Positions 6,864-15,988 of a stretch of 52,285 nucleotides of DNA are shown one piece after another. The first letter of the stretch is position 1, and the number at the start of each line of letters is the position of its first letter. The position numbers and the translations under genes were made by a program. The notes under the pieces are model-generated. The model ran no database searches and had not been told where the DNA came from. It was given only the letters and a program-made list of their open reading frames with translations. This DNA comes from Rhodobacter sp. (GTDB lineage Bacteria; Pseudomonadota; Alphaproteobacteria; Rhodobacterales; Rhodobacteraceae), in contig JADJAB010000020.1 in NCBI GenBank assembly GCA_016704435.1, positions 1 to 52,285 of the forward strand, read 5' to 3'.

Positions 6864-7667
6864 ATGGCAGACACTCCGTCACCGCTGACACAGGCCACGG
6901 CCGAGGGGCTGCGCCGCCTTCTGGACGGCGACCCTTCGGTCGCGCAGCTTGATGCGGCCCTGCGCTACCTGGCCAAGTGGCGCAGCGCGCTCTTGGACAA
7001 CACGCTGGCGCAACAGACAGGGACCACGGTGCAGGACGGCCCGTTCAAGGGCATGGCCTACCCGGTCCGCGCCGCCGAGGGCGCCCGCGCCGCGCGGCTG
7101 CTGGGCGCCTATGAGGCCAGCCTTGCACCGGTGATCGAGACCATCGCCAGCCGCCCCTATGCCACCGTGATCGACATCGGCTGCGCCGAGGGCTACTACG
7201 CCGTCGGCCTGGCCCGGCGCATGCCGCAGGCGCTGGTCCTTGCCCGCGACACCTCGCCGGCCGCGCAATCACTGTGCCGCGCCCTGGCCGAAGCCAATGG
7301 CGTGGCCGACCGGGTGGAAGTGGGCGGCGAGGTCGGTCATGCCGATTTCGTGCTGTGCGACGCCGCCCCGACCGTGCTGATCTGCGACATCGAAGGCGCC
7401 GAGGCCGATCTGCTCGACCCCGCCGCCGCCCCCGGCCTGACGCAAGCCGACATCCTGGTCGAGGTGCATGAAGGCATGCGCCCCGGCCTCCTGGCGACGC
7501 TGACCGCGCGGTTCACCCCGACCCACCTCATCGCCCGCATCGACCGCAGCCTGCGCCCCGACCTGCTGCCGCCCTGGGCCGAGCGGCTTTCCGATCTCGA
7601 CCGGCTCTTGCTGTTGTGGGAGTGGCGCGCCGCGCCGACGCCCTGGCTGTGGATGGAGCGCAGATGA
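6864..7667 (+). CDS. class I SAM-dependent methyltransferase
   Basis: 267 residues. The SAM-binding motif I is VIDIGCAEGYYAVGLARR, with later motifs VLARDTSP, LICDIEGAEADLL and ILVEVHEGM; the DIEGAE segment recalls FkbM-type methyltransferases. The N-terminal 90 residues look helical. ATG 6864 has GAGGGCAGG upstream. The stop overlaps the glycosyltransferase start (ATGA), so both act in one process, probably modification of a glycan or surface polymer. The substrate cannot be read from the sequence. Confidence 0.8.
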   Translation: MADTPSPLTQATAEGLRRLLDGDPSVAQLDAALRYLAKWRSALLDNTLAQQTGTTVQDGPFKGMAYPVRAAEGARAARLLGAYEASLAPVIETIASRPYATVIDIGCAEGYYAVGLARRMPQALVLARDTSPAAQSLCRALAEANGVADRVEVGGEVGHADFVLCDAAPTVLICDIEGAEADLLDPAAAPGLTQADILVEVHEGMRPGLLATLTARFTPTHLIARIDRSLRPDLLPPWAERLSDLDRLLLLWEWRAAPTPWLWMERR

Positions 7668-9320
7668 CCGCGAACGCCGCGATCTGGTATGCGCTCGACG
7701 GCTATGATCCGAAGTCCAAGGGCATCAACGGCCGCCGCGTGGCAGGGGAGAGCTTCCTGCGCGGCTTTTTCGCCCATGCCGGGGCCGGGGAATTCGTCTG
7801 CCTGACCCATGGCCCCGGCGATGAGCAGCACTTTCGCGACCTGGCCGCCCGCGAAGGCGTGACCTGCCCGATCCGCGGTGCCCGGCTGGAGGACCCGGTC
7901 GGTATCGCGCCGGTGCGGGTGGTCAGCTATCCCAGCCCCAACTATGCCGCCGAATGCTGGCGCCGCGCGCCCTGGGGGCATGCCGCCTATGCGATCTGCG
8001 GCATCACCCATACCACGGCGACCAAGGCGGTGATGCAGGGCATGTATGACCTGCGCGCAGCGCCGCAGATGCCCTGGGATGCTGTGATCTGCACCTCGCA
8101 GGCGGTCCACGCCTCGATCTCGGGGCAGATGGACCTGACCGACGAATACCTGAAGTCGCGCTTTGGCGGGCAGGTGCCGCCGCGGCCCCTGCTGCCGGTG
8201 CTGCCGCTGGGCGTCACCTGCGCGGAGTTCGCGCCGGACAAGGCGGCGGGGGCTGCCCTGCGGGCGCGGCTGGGTATCGGGGCGGATGACATCGCCTGCG
8301 CCATCATCGCCCGGCTGACCCCGCATGAGAAATTCGATCCGCTGCCGCTCTATCTGGCGCTTTCGCGCGCAACGGCAGGCCGGGCGGCGGTTCCACCTGC
8401 TGCTGTGCGGCCAGTTCCGCGATGACTACGCCCGCAAGGTCTTTACCGAAGGGGCGGCAGGGATGATGCCGGATGTGGGCTTTCACCTGCTGGATGGCGC
8501 CGATGCGGCGGAACGCAAGGCCACTCTGTCGGGCGCCGACATCTTCCTTTTCCCCATCGACAACGTGCAGGAGACCTTCGGTCTGGCACCGATCGAGGCC
8601 ATGGCGGCGGGCCTGCCGCTGATCGTCTCGGACTGGGACGGGATGAAGGACACGGTCACCCCGGACGTCGGCATCCGCATTCCGACCGAAGTGCCGCGCG
8701 GCGATCTGACGGTCTATCTGGGCCAGCGCCACTTTGGCGGCACCGACAGCTATGTGCAATACGTCAGCCAGTTGTCGGCATTGACGCGGGTGGATGTGCG
8801 GGCGTTGACGGTGGCGCTGGTTGCGCTGGGCGGCAACCCGGCGCTGCGGGCGACGATGGGGCGGGCGGGACAGGCGCGGGCGCGCGCATTCTACGACTGG
8901 TCGGTGGTGGTGCCGCAGATGCAGGCGCTGTGGGCCGAACAGGCCCTGATGCTGGACAAGGCGCTTGCGGCGGGGCGACTGCCGCCGCCGCCGCATGTCG
9001 GGAAGCTGCCGCCCGCGCCTGCGCCGGGGCTGTTCTTCCGCGGCTATCCCTCGGTACAAGGCGCCGATCCGGCCCGGCTTTACCGGGCGCGTCCGCGCGA
9101 TGATCGCCCCGATCTGGACCGCACCCTTGACTTGCGCGATTACGAGGGCGTGCGCCGTGCCTTCGAGGCCCGCGCCACCGTGGCCGCCGTGCTGGCCGCG
9201 CTGGACCGCGCCGGGTCCGGGGGCGCCACTTCGGCGGCGCTTGCGACGGCCTCGGGCGTGGCTGAGCGACCGGTGCAGCGGGTGCTGTACTGGCTGATGA
9301 AATACGACTTTGCGGAGTGA
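7664..9320 (+). CDS. GT4-family glycosyltransferase with C-terminal winged-helix-like tail, one frameshift
   Basis: About 551 residues after correction. The N-terminal half carries a Rossmann-like acceptor domain (AIWYALDGYDP; AYAICGITHTTATK); the C-terminal half has the donor site of GT4 enzymes (FLFPIDNVQETFGLAPIEAM, the E-x7-E motif, then GLPLIVSDWDGMKD). The frame breaks at TTT 8361-8363; deleting one T joins LYLAL to RAQRQAGRRFHLLLCGQF. The last about 90 residues (VLAALDRAG, TSAALATASGVAERPVQRVL, YWLMKYDFAE) are not part of the GT4 fold and read like a winged-helix domain. It is translationally coupled to the methyltransferase upstream, and the SDR follows four bases later. Confidence 0.8.
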
Positions 9321-9324
9321 CCCG

Positions 9325-10068
9325 ATGATTCAGACCGGCAGATCGGCCCTCATCACCGGCGCGGGTGCCGGCATCGGGCGGGCCACCGCGCGCGCCTTTA
9401 TCGGCGCGGGCTGGCGGGTGGCGCTGATGGGCCGCCGCGATGCGGCGCTGGTGGAAACCGCGGAAAGCGACGAGGCGCTGATCCTGCCTGCCGATGTGGG
9501 CGACCCCGCCGCCGTTGAGGCCGCCTTCGCCAAGGTCGAGGAACGCTGGGGCCGGCTGGACGTGCTGTTCAACAACGCCGGGATTTCCCTGCCCGCCCGC
9601 CCGATCGACGAAATCCCGGTCGCGGACTGGCTGGCGCTGTGCCAGACCAACATCACCGGCATGTTTCTCTGCGCCCGCGCCGCTTTTGGCCTGATGCGCC
9701 GGCAAGAGCCGCAGGGCGGGCGGATCATCAACAACGGCTCGATCTCGGCGCATGTACCGCGTCCCGGATCAGCGCCCTATACGATGTCGAAACATGCCGT
9801 CACCGGCCTGACCCGCTCCCTTGCGCTGGATGGCCGCGCCTTCGACATCGCCTGCGGCCAGATCGACATCGGCAATGCGCTGACCGACATGGCAGCGGCC
9901 TTTGCCGACGGCGTGCCGCAGGCGCATGGCGGCATCGCGCCCGAACCGGTGATGGACCCGGCCCATGTCGCCGCGACCGTGCTGCACATGGCCGAATTGC
10001 CGTTATCCGTGAACATCCCCTTCGTCACCGTCATGGCCCGCGACATGCCCTATATCGGCCGCGGCTAG
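9325..10068 (+). CDS. short-chain dehydrogenase/reductase (SDR)
   Basis: 247 residues. The cofactor motif is TGAGAGIG; NNAG (within VLFNNAGIS), the catalytic Ser (GSISAH) and YTMSK supply the classical SDR signature. An Asp/Arg choice after strand 2 (ALMGRRDAA) suggests NADP(H). ATG 9325 lies four bases after the glycosyltransferase stop, so it belongs to the same transcript. Substrate unknown; a sugar or alcohol intermediate of the glycan genes is possible. Confidence 0.85.
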   Translation: MIQTGRSALITGAGAGIGRATARAFIGAGWRVALMGRRDAALVETAESDEALILPADVGDPAAVEAAFAKVEERWGRLDVLFNNAGISLPARPIDEIPVADWLALCQTNITGMFLCARAAFGLMRRQEPQGGRIINNGSISAHVPRPGSAPYTMSKHAVTGLTRSLALDGRAFDIACGQIDIGNALTDMAAAFADGVPQAHGGIAPEPVMDPAHVAATVLHMAELPLSVNIPFVTVMARDMPYIGRG

Positions 10069-10113
10069 GCGCGATTGGTTCCGCCCCGTGGCCCATGGCG
10101 GCGGCGTGGCGGC

Positions 10114-10485
10114 TCAGTCGGCGACCTTGCAGAACATGTCGTAGACCAGATTGATGGTGCGCAGAACCTTGGCGTCCTGGATCGAGTAATAGACCGCCTT
10201 GCCCTCGCGCCGGGTGGCGACCAGGCCTTCAAGCCGCAGCCGCGCCAACTGCTGGCTGACGGCGGCCTGGCGCGAGGCCAGCAGCTGCTCCAGCGCGGTC
10301 ACGGTCTTTTCGCCGGATGACAGGTGGCACAGGATCATCAGCCGCCCCTCATGACTGAGCGCCTTGAGAAAGGCCGCCGCCGCCGTGGCCTGGGCCAGCA
10401 TCTGGTCGGCCGGCAGGGCGCCGCAGCTGTCGTCTTCGGGGGTGGTGTCGCCGGCATCGGCATCGGGATGTTCAAGCGATGTCAT
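10114..10485 (-). CDS. ArsR-family repressor of the SqrR/BigR (persulfide-sensing) type
   Basis: 123 residues with the ArsR winged helix: LKALSHEGRLMILCHLSSGE, ALEQLLASRQAAVSQQLARL, GLVATRREGKAVYYSI. The two cysteines that SqrR/BigR/YgaV proteins use to form a polysulfide bridge are present: the one in LMILCHL and the one near the C-terminus (DMFCK); a third lies in the N-terminal tail (DSCGA). The ArsR metal box ELCVCDL is absent, which argues against a metal sensor. It is divergent from the PHP gene; a TATG-N8-CATA palindrome stands upstream. No sulfide oxidation gene is adjacent, so targets must be elsewhere or include the PHP gene. Confidence 0.85.
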   Translation of the reverse strand: MTSLEHPDADAGDTTPEDDSCGALPADQMLAQATAAAAFLKALSHEGRLMILCHLSSGEKTVTALEQLLASRQAAVSQQLARLRLEGLVATRREGKAVYYSIQDAKVLRTINLVYDMFCKVAD

Positions 10486-10498
10486 AGCGCGGTCTGAA

Positions 10499-10514
10499 TA
10501 TGTGCTTTAGCATA
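10499..10514. promoter_or_regulatory. candidate operator of the SqrR-like repressor
   Basis: An AT-rich palindrome TATG-N8-CATA in an otherwise GC-rich gap, 14 bases before the repressor start. The position fits autorepression. The half-sites are short and the assignment is tentative. Confidence 0.4.
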
Positions 10515-10682
10515 ATCCGTTCGGCCTGGCGAGAGGGCTGCACATCCTGTGCCTATGCTTGTCCCTGCCGGACCGCGCGCGATGCGCTCCGGGGGCCTTG
10601 CCGCGCCTTGCCGCTGCGCTGCCTCTTGCCGAGGCCTGCCCTTGCCGGCAAGGATTGCCGCCGAGTCAGAAAGGACCACGCC

Positions 10683-11606
10683 ATGAACCGCCCTTCCGCC
10701 TTCACCGCCCCCGGCCGCTTCTGGCGCGGCAACCTGCACACCCATTCCACCCGGTCCGATGGCGTGCTGGAGCCGGCCGAAGTCTGCCGCCGCTACCGGG
10801 CCGAGGGCTATGATTTCCTGGCCCTGACCGATCATTTCATCGGCATGTATGGCTATCCGCTCGTCGATACCGTGCCGTTCCGCGACGCCGGCTTCACCAC
10901 CATCCTCGGCGCCGAGCTGCATTCCGGGGCCATGTCCAATGGCGAGCTGTGGCATATTCTGGCGGTCGGGCTGCCTGTCGGTTTTGCCCCCTCGGACAGC
11001 CCGGATTTCCACACCCGCCCCGGGATGGAAACCGGCCCGGAGATTGCCGCCCGCGCTGTGGCCGCCGGGGCCTTTGTCGCCATCGCCCATCCGCAATGGT
11101 CCGGCCTGACGCTGGCCGATGCGCGCAGCATCGCGTCGGCCCATGCGGTCGAGATCTACAACCACGGCTGCGCCAATGGCTGCGACCGGCCTGACGGCTT
11201 CGGCATTGCCGATCTTCTGCTGACCGAGGGCCGCAAGCTCAGCCTGATCGCCACCGATGACGCGCATTTCTTCGAGCCGGACCATTTCGGCGGCTGGGTC
11301 ATGGTCAAGGCCGAGGCGAACGAGCCGGGCGCGCTGCTGGCGGCGCTGAAGCGGGGCGATTTCTATTCCTCGCAGGGGCCGGAATTGCGCGATGTGCGGC
11401 TGGAAGGCGACCGGGTGGTGGTGGAAAGCTCGGCCGTGGCCTCGGTCGTCGCGATGGGGCAGGGCACCGGGGCCAAGGGGGTGCATGGCCATTCGATGAC
11501 CCGCACCGAAGTGCCGCTGCAGCGGATGGACGACAGCCCCTGGCTGCGCGTATCGGTGATCGACGCTGCCGGCAAGCGGGCCTGGTCGAACCCGATCTGG
11601 CGCTGA
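10683..11606 (+). CDS. PHP-domain phosphoesterase
   Basis: 307 residues. Metal-binding PHP motifs appear in order: NLHTHSTRSDG (I), LALTDHF (I/II), GAELH (II), IAHPQW (III) and ATDDAHFF (IV). Such proteins hydrolyse phosphoesters with a trinuclear metal site. The C-terminal 90 residues (LKRGDFYSSQGPEL onward) are the beta extension commonly seen in stand-alone PHP proteins. Upstream AGAAAGGA precedes the ATG. It is monocistronic, ending at a strong hairpin, and divergent from the SqrR-like repressor. Substrate unknown. Confidence 0.85.
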   Translation: MNRPSAFTAPGRFWRGNLHTHSTRSDGVLEPAEVCRRYRAEGYDFLALTDHFIGMYGYPLVDTVPFRDAGFTTILGAELHSGAMSNGELWHILAVGLPVGFAPSDSPDFHTRPGMETGPEIAARAVAAGAFVAIAHPQWSGLTLADARSIASAHAVEIYNHGCANGCDRPDGFGIADLLLTEGRKLSLIATDDAHFFEPDHFGGWVMVKAEANEPGALLAALKRGDFYSSQGPELRDVRLEGDRVVVESSAVASVVAMGQGTGAKGVHGHSMTRTEVPLQRMDDSPWLRVSVIDAAGKRAWSNPIWR

Positions 11607-11616
11607 CCCAGCGGCA

Positions 11617-11671
11617 AAGGCCCCCCGAAAGCGGCGCCCACCCGCCCGCCCCGCCGCTTTCGGGGGGCCTT
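11617..11671. terminator. strong bidirectional hairpin between convergent genes
   Basis: Perfect 20-bp inverted arms (11617-11636 and 11652-11671) around a 15-base loop, only ten bases after the PHP stop and 23 before the end of the convergent flavin reductase gene. There is only a short T stretch, but position and stem strength indicate termination in both directions. Confidence 0.75.
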
Positions 11672-11693
11672 GGGCCTGCTGTCCGTGCCCGGA

Positions 11694-12347
11694 TCAGGCC
11701 TTGCCTTCCAGACCCGCCGCGGCAGCGCCCGTTGCGCCGGGGATCTGCATCTCGAAAGTCTCGGTGACGGATGTGTAGTCATGGTATCCCATCCGGGCCA
11801 GCGGCCGGATCGCGGCGATGTCGAGCTTGCCGTCGGGGCGGATCACCTCGTCCCTGACATGGATGCGCATGACCTGGCCGAACACCACATCGACCCCGCC
11901 GTGGTGCGAATTGCCGCGCAGGCGGGTGGTCGACAGGTAGCGGCATTCGAAATGCGCCGGGCTTTCGGCAACACGCGGGCCGGGGGCATCGAGGCAGGGC
12001 GCCTTGGCGACGCCGGCCCTGACGAATTCATCCTCGCCCTCGGGCCATTCCATGGCCGAGATGTTCACGGCCTCGCGCAAGGAATAGGTGGCCATGTTCC
12101 ACACGAACCAGCCCGTCGTCTCGGCGTTCAGGACCGTATGCTTGCGGCGGCCGTCGGCGTAGGGATTGGCCGCGAACATCACCATCGGCGGATCGAACGA
12201 CAGGTTCTGCCACTGGCTGTAGGGTGCCAGATTGGCGCGGCCCGTGGCATCGACGGTGGACAGCCAGCCGATCGGACGCGGCACGGTGCAGGACTTGAAG
12301 GGCGAGAAGGGCAGCGGGCACTCCTCGCGGCCGGGGGCATAGTGCAT
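11694..12347 (-). CDS. flavin reductase-like FMN-binding protein
   Basis: 217 residues of the flavin_reduct (DIM6/NTAB) fold: SCTVPRPIGWLSTVDATG, NLAPYSQWQNLSFDPPMVMF, then NAETTGWFVWNMAT and a C-terminal GYHDYTSVTETF. These proteins bind FMN; some reduce free flavin for partner monooxygenases. It lies downstream of the LysR gene on the same strand (93-base gap) and across from the demethylating dehydrogenases, so a link to that pathway is possible but not shown. Confidence 0.85.
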   Translation of the reverse strand: MHYAPGREECPLPFSPFKSCTVPRPIGWLSTVDATGRANLAPYSQWQNLSFDPPMVMFAANPYADGRRKHTVLNAETTGWFVWNMATYSLREAVNISAMEWPEGEDEFVRAGVAKAPCLDAPGPRVAESPAHFECRYLSTTRLRGNSHHGGVDVVFGQVMRIHVRDEVIRPDGKLDIAAIRPLARMGYHDYTSVTETFEMQIPGATGAAAAGLEGKA

Positions 12348-12440
12348 TTGCAGGATCCTTTGCTGTAGTGCCGGCGCGTCCAGCTAACCGGGTTTGCCGT
12401 GCCGTGCCAAGCCTGCCCGGTGGCAGGGCCTGAACGGACC

Positions 12441-13301
12441 TCAGCCGTCGTGGCGCCCCGACACCAGCCGCGCGACCAGCCGGGTCAGCCGCCGGTGCAG
12501 CCGTTGGGTGCGGGCGCGCAGGTGCATTGCGGCATAGACCGGCTGGGTCAGCGCCGGGGCATCCGCCACTCGGCGGAACCGGCCGCCGGCCACCATCTCG
12601 CGGGCCTGTTCCTCCATCACATAGCCCGCGCCGCCGAGCGTGTTCAGCAGCGAGGCGACGGCGGTGGACTGGCCGACCGACAGCGGCGCCTCTGCCCATT
12701 CGGGCAGAAGTTCGCGGTGGGCGCGGTCGAACGCGGGCGAGAAATGCGCGAAGATCATGCGCTCGGGGCGGATGGCGGCCCGGCTGTCGGTGTCGGACGA
12801 GATCAGGTGGTAGGTCAGGTCGCCGACGCTCTGGAAATAGAGGTCGGGATGCGGCCTGGGGGTGAACATCACCGCGAAGTCCAGCGCCCCCGAGATCAGG
12901 TCGTTGCACATCTGGGTGGAATAGTCCGGCTCGATATAGAAGGCGGTCTGCGGCAGGGCGCGGCGAAACTCGGCCACCATCGGGCCGAGGTAGACCGCCG
13001 CGAGGTCGTTCTGGATTCCAAGTCGCAGCGTCAGCGCCGCCTCGCCCGAAGGCGCCACGGCACGGCGCGCCGCCGTCCACTCCTGGCGCAGCATGCGGGC
13101 ATGGGTCTCGAAACGCAGGCCTTCGGTGGTCAGGTCCGTCCCGGCGCGCGAGCGGCGGAAAAGCCGGGCGCCAAGCGCGTTCTCCAGCGTCTTGACGCGG
13201 GCCGAGATGGTGGATTGGGTCACGCCGAGGCGGTCGGCGGTGCGGTTGAAGCTGCGCGTCTCGCACAGGTCGAGGAAGGTGTCGATAAGGTCGATCTGCA
13301 T
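12441..13301 (-). CDS. LysR-family transcriptional regulator
   Basis: 286 residues: N-terminal winged helix (LIDTFLDLCETRSFNRTADR, QSTISARVKTLENALGARLF) and a periplasmic-binding-like effector domain (LRLGIQNDLAAVYLGPM onward). It is divergent from the dehydrogenase operon starting at 13475, and the 173-base gap contains a classic T-N11-A palindrome, so it most likely controls that operon. The coinducer is unknown. Confidence 0.9.
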   Translation of the reverse strand: MQIDLIDTFLDLCETRSFNRTADRLGVTQSTISARVKTLENALGARLFRRSRAGTDLTTEGLRFETHARMLRQEWTAARRAVAPSGEAALTLRLGIQNDLAAVYLGPMVAEFRRALPQTAFYIEPDYSTQMCNDLISGALDFAVMFTPRPHPDLYFQSVGDLTYHLISSDTDSRAAIRPERMIFAHFSPAFDRAHRELLPEWAEAPLSVGQSTAVASLLNTLGGAGYVMEEQAREMVAGGRFRRVADAPALTQPVYAAMHLRARTQRLHRRLTRLVARLVSGRHDG

Positions 13302-13332
13302 CGGGTTTGCGCTTTCGCGGCGGAGTAGGGCG

Positions 13333-13377
13333 CCGGGGGCTTTGCCCCGGACCCCCAGGATATTTCCGCCAGGATGA
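13333..13377 (+). repeat. intergenic element, copy 1 (divergent variant)
   Basis: Hairpin CCGGGGGC-TTT-GCCCCGG, then ACCCCC and a diverged core (AGGATATTTCCGCCAGGATGA). It is the most diverged copy of the family described at 15928, 19272, 24692, 26807 and 43757. Confidence 0.6.
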
Positions 13378-13381
13378 GGCC

Positions 13382-13400
13382 TGATCGGATTTTTCGATCA
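13382..13400. promoter_or_regulatory. candidate LysR-type operator
   Basis: TGATCG-N7-CGATCA, a perfect 6-bp inverted repeat that contains the LysR T-N11-A box (T at 13385, A at 13397). It is 82 bases upstream of its LysR gene and 75 before the dehydrogenase ATG, the expected place for a LysR binding site. Confidence 0.6.
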
Positions 13401-13474
13401 ATAGGGCTGATACGGTCGAATTGAAAGGGATTCGTCTTCGGCAGATAGTGCGGCCGAACAGGTCGGAGGCAGCG

Positions 13475-15915
13475 ATGGCGGAATTTGCATCTGCGCGGGT
13501 GGTGATCATTGGCGGCGGGGCTGTCGGCGTCTCGGCGCTGTACCATCTGGCGAAGGCGGGGTGGACGGATTGCATCTTGCTGGAAAAGAACGAATTGACC
13601 GCCGGGTCGACCTGGCATGCCGCCGGAAACGTGCCGACGTTTTCCTCCAGCTGGTCGATCATGAACATGCAGCGCTATTCGGCCGAACTCTATCGCGGCC
13701 TGGGCGAGGCGGTCGGCTATCCGATGAACTACCATGTCACCGGTTCGGTCCGGCTGGGTCACAGCCGCGAACGGTTGCAGGAATTTAAGCGTGTGCAGGG
13801 GATGGGCCGGTACCAGGGCATGGATCTGGACGTGCTGTCTCCGGACGAGATCGGCGCCAGATATCCGTTCCTTGAGACACATGACCTGACTGGCGCGCTG
13901 TATGACCCCTATGATGGCGACATCGACCCGGCGCAGTTGACCCAGGCGCTTGCCACTGGCGCGCGTGCGCTTGGCGCGCGGATCGAGCGGTTCTGCCCGG
14001 CAACGGGGGTACGCCGCGACAAGGACGAGTGGGTGATCTCGACACCCAAGGGCGAGGTGCGGGCCGAGATCGTGGTGAATGCGGCGGGTTACTACGCCCG
14101 CGAGGTCGGCAAATGGTTCGGCCGCGACCTGCCGATGATGGTGATGAGCCATCAGTACATGCTGTTCGACACCATCCCCGAACTGGAGAGCTGGTCGAAA
14201 GACGTGGGCCACAAGCTGCCGCTGCTGCGCGATGTCGACAGCAGCTACTACCTGCGGCAGGAAAAGAACGGCTTCAACCTTGGGCCCTATGAGGGCAATT
14301 GCAAGGCGCATTGGGTGACGAAGGATGACCCGTTCCCTGATGATTTCAGCTTCCAGCTGTTCCCCGACGATCTGGAGCGGCTGGAGTGGCATATCGCCGA
14401 TGCCATGGCCCGCGTGCCCTTGCTGGAAAAGGCAGCCCTGACCAAGGTGATCAACGGCCCGATCCCCTATACGCCCGATGGCAATCCGCTGCTTGGCCCG
14501 ATGCCGGGCGTGCCGAATGCGTTCGAGGCCTGCGTCTTCACTTTTGGCATCTGCCAGGCCGGCGGGGCTGGCAAGGTGCTGGCCGAATGGGTGACCGAAG
14601 GGGCCACCGAATGGGACATGTGGTCCTGCGACCCGCGCCGATTCACCGGCTTTGAAGATCCGGAATACTGCGTGAAAAAGGGGATGGAGGTTTACGGCAA
14701 CGAATATGCCATGCACTTCCCGCATCATGCCTGGCCCGAGGGGCGGATGAAGAAGCTCAGCGCCGTGCATGACCGCACCGCGGCTTTGGGGGCGCAATTC
14801 GGGCCGTTCAACGGATGGGAGCGCGCGCTGTGGTATGCGCGGGAAGGCGATGACACCTCAGAGGCCGCGCAGCGGATCTGGGACCGCAAGGGGCCGTGGT
14901 TTGCGGCGGTGAAGGCGGAATGCGAGGCGGTGCGCGATGCCGCCGGTATCCTGGACCTGCCGGGGTTTTCGCGCTTCCGGCTGACGGGTGCGGGCGCGGC
15001 CGATTGGCTGGCGCGCCAGATCACCGGCAAGGTGCCGTCGGCGGGGCGGCTGGGTCTGGCCTATTTCGCCGATGACAAGGGCCGGATCGTCACCGAAATG
15101 TCGGTGGCGCGGCTGGGCGAGGAAGAGCTGCTTCTGATCACTGCCGCCACCGCGCAGGTCCATGACGGCGATTGGCTGCGCAATCATCTGGATGCAGGCC
15201 TGACGCTGGTGGACGAGACCGAATGCTGGTCGACGCAGATCCTGACCGGGCCGAAATCGCGCGAGATTCTGGCATTGGTGGCCGATGGCGATCTGGCCAA
15301 GGGCTGGCTGACCCATCAGTCCGCGCGGATCGCAGGGGCCGAGGTGACGCTGATGCGGGTGTCTTTCGCGGGGGAATTGGGCTGGGAGCTCCATTCCAAG
15401 GTCGCCGATACCGCAAAGGTCTGGGATGCGGTGATCTCGGCCGGTGCGCCATTGGGCCTGCGGCCCTTTGGCATGTTCGCCCTGAACTCGCTGCGGGTGG
15501 AAAAGGGCTATCGCGCATGGAAAGGCGATTTGTCGACTGATTACAACGTGTTGCAGGGCGGTCTTGAGCGGTTTGTCGATTGGACAAAGCCGGACTTCCG
15601 CGGGCGTGCGGCACTGGAGGCGGAAAAGCAGCGCGGGGTGACCAAGCGGTTCTGCACGCTGCTGATCGAGGCGGGGGCGATCAGGATCCGCCCTATATGT
15701 CGACGATCTGGGCGGGCGATAAGGTCGTGGGCGAGCTGACCTCGGGCTACTACGGTCACCGGGTGGGGGCTTGCATCGGTCTGGGGATGCTGCGGGCCGA
15801 CCTGAACCAGCCGGGGCAGGCGGTGGAGGTGGAGATCTTCGGCCAGCGCTATCCGGCGGTGGTGCAGGCGGATCAGCCTCTGTGGGATGCAAAGAACGAG
15901 CGCATTCGCGCGTGA
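13475..15915 (+). CDS. dimethylglycine/sarcosine dehydrogenase-like flavoprotein (FAD domain plus GcvT domain), one frameshift
   Basis: About 813 residues after correction. The DAO-type FAD domain starts at VVIIGGGAVGVSALYHLAKAG and contains AGSTWHAAGN, whose His is the covalent FAD attachment site in dimethylglycine and sarcosine dehydrogenases. The C-terminal half is a GcvT/aminomethyltransferase domain (GFSRFRLTGAGAADWL, VSFAGELGWELH, ALNSLRVEKGYRAW) that passes the removed methyl as formaldehyde to tetrahydrofolate. The frame breaks in a G run at 15673-15677; adding one G continues EAGGDQDPPYMSTIW to the stop at 15915. GGAGG precedes the ATG. First gene of the operon and divergent from LysR. 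The exact N-methyl substrate is not readable. Confidence 0.88.
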
Positions 15916-15927
15916 TGGACGGTGGAA

Positions 15928-15980
15928 CCGGGGGTTTTGCACCCCCGGACCCCCGCAGAGTACTTGAGCCAAGATGAAGG
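15928..15980 (+). repeat. intergenic element, copy 2
   Basis: Hairpin CCGGGGGT-TTTGC-ACCCCCGG, then ACCCCCG and the core GAGTACTTGAGCCAAGATGAAGG. It fills the 73-base gap between the two dehydrogenases. Its GAAGGAG end supplies the Shine-Dalgarno sequence for the gene starting at 15989. Confidence 0.8.
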
Positions 15981-15988
15981 AGCGGGAG

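Noticed and set aside
15924..15928. GGAAC in intergenic elements as EcfG promoters
   Set aside because: It is part of the element hairpin flank and no CGTT follows at 16-17 bases.
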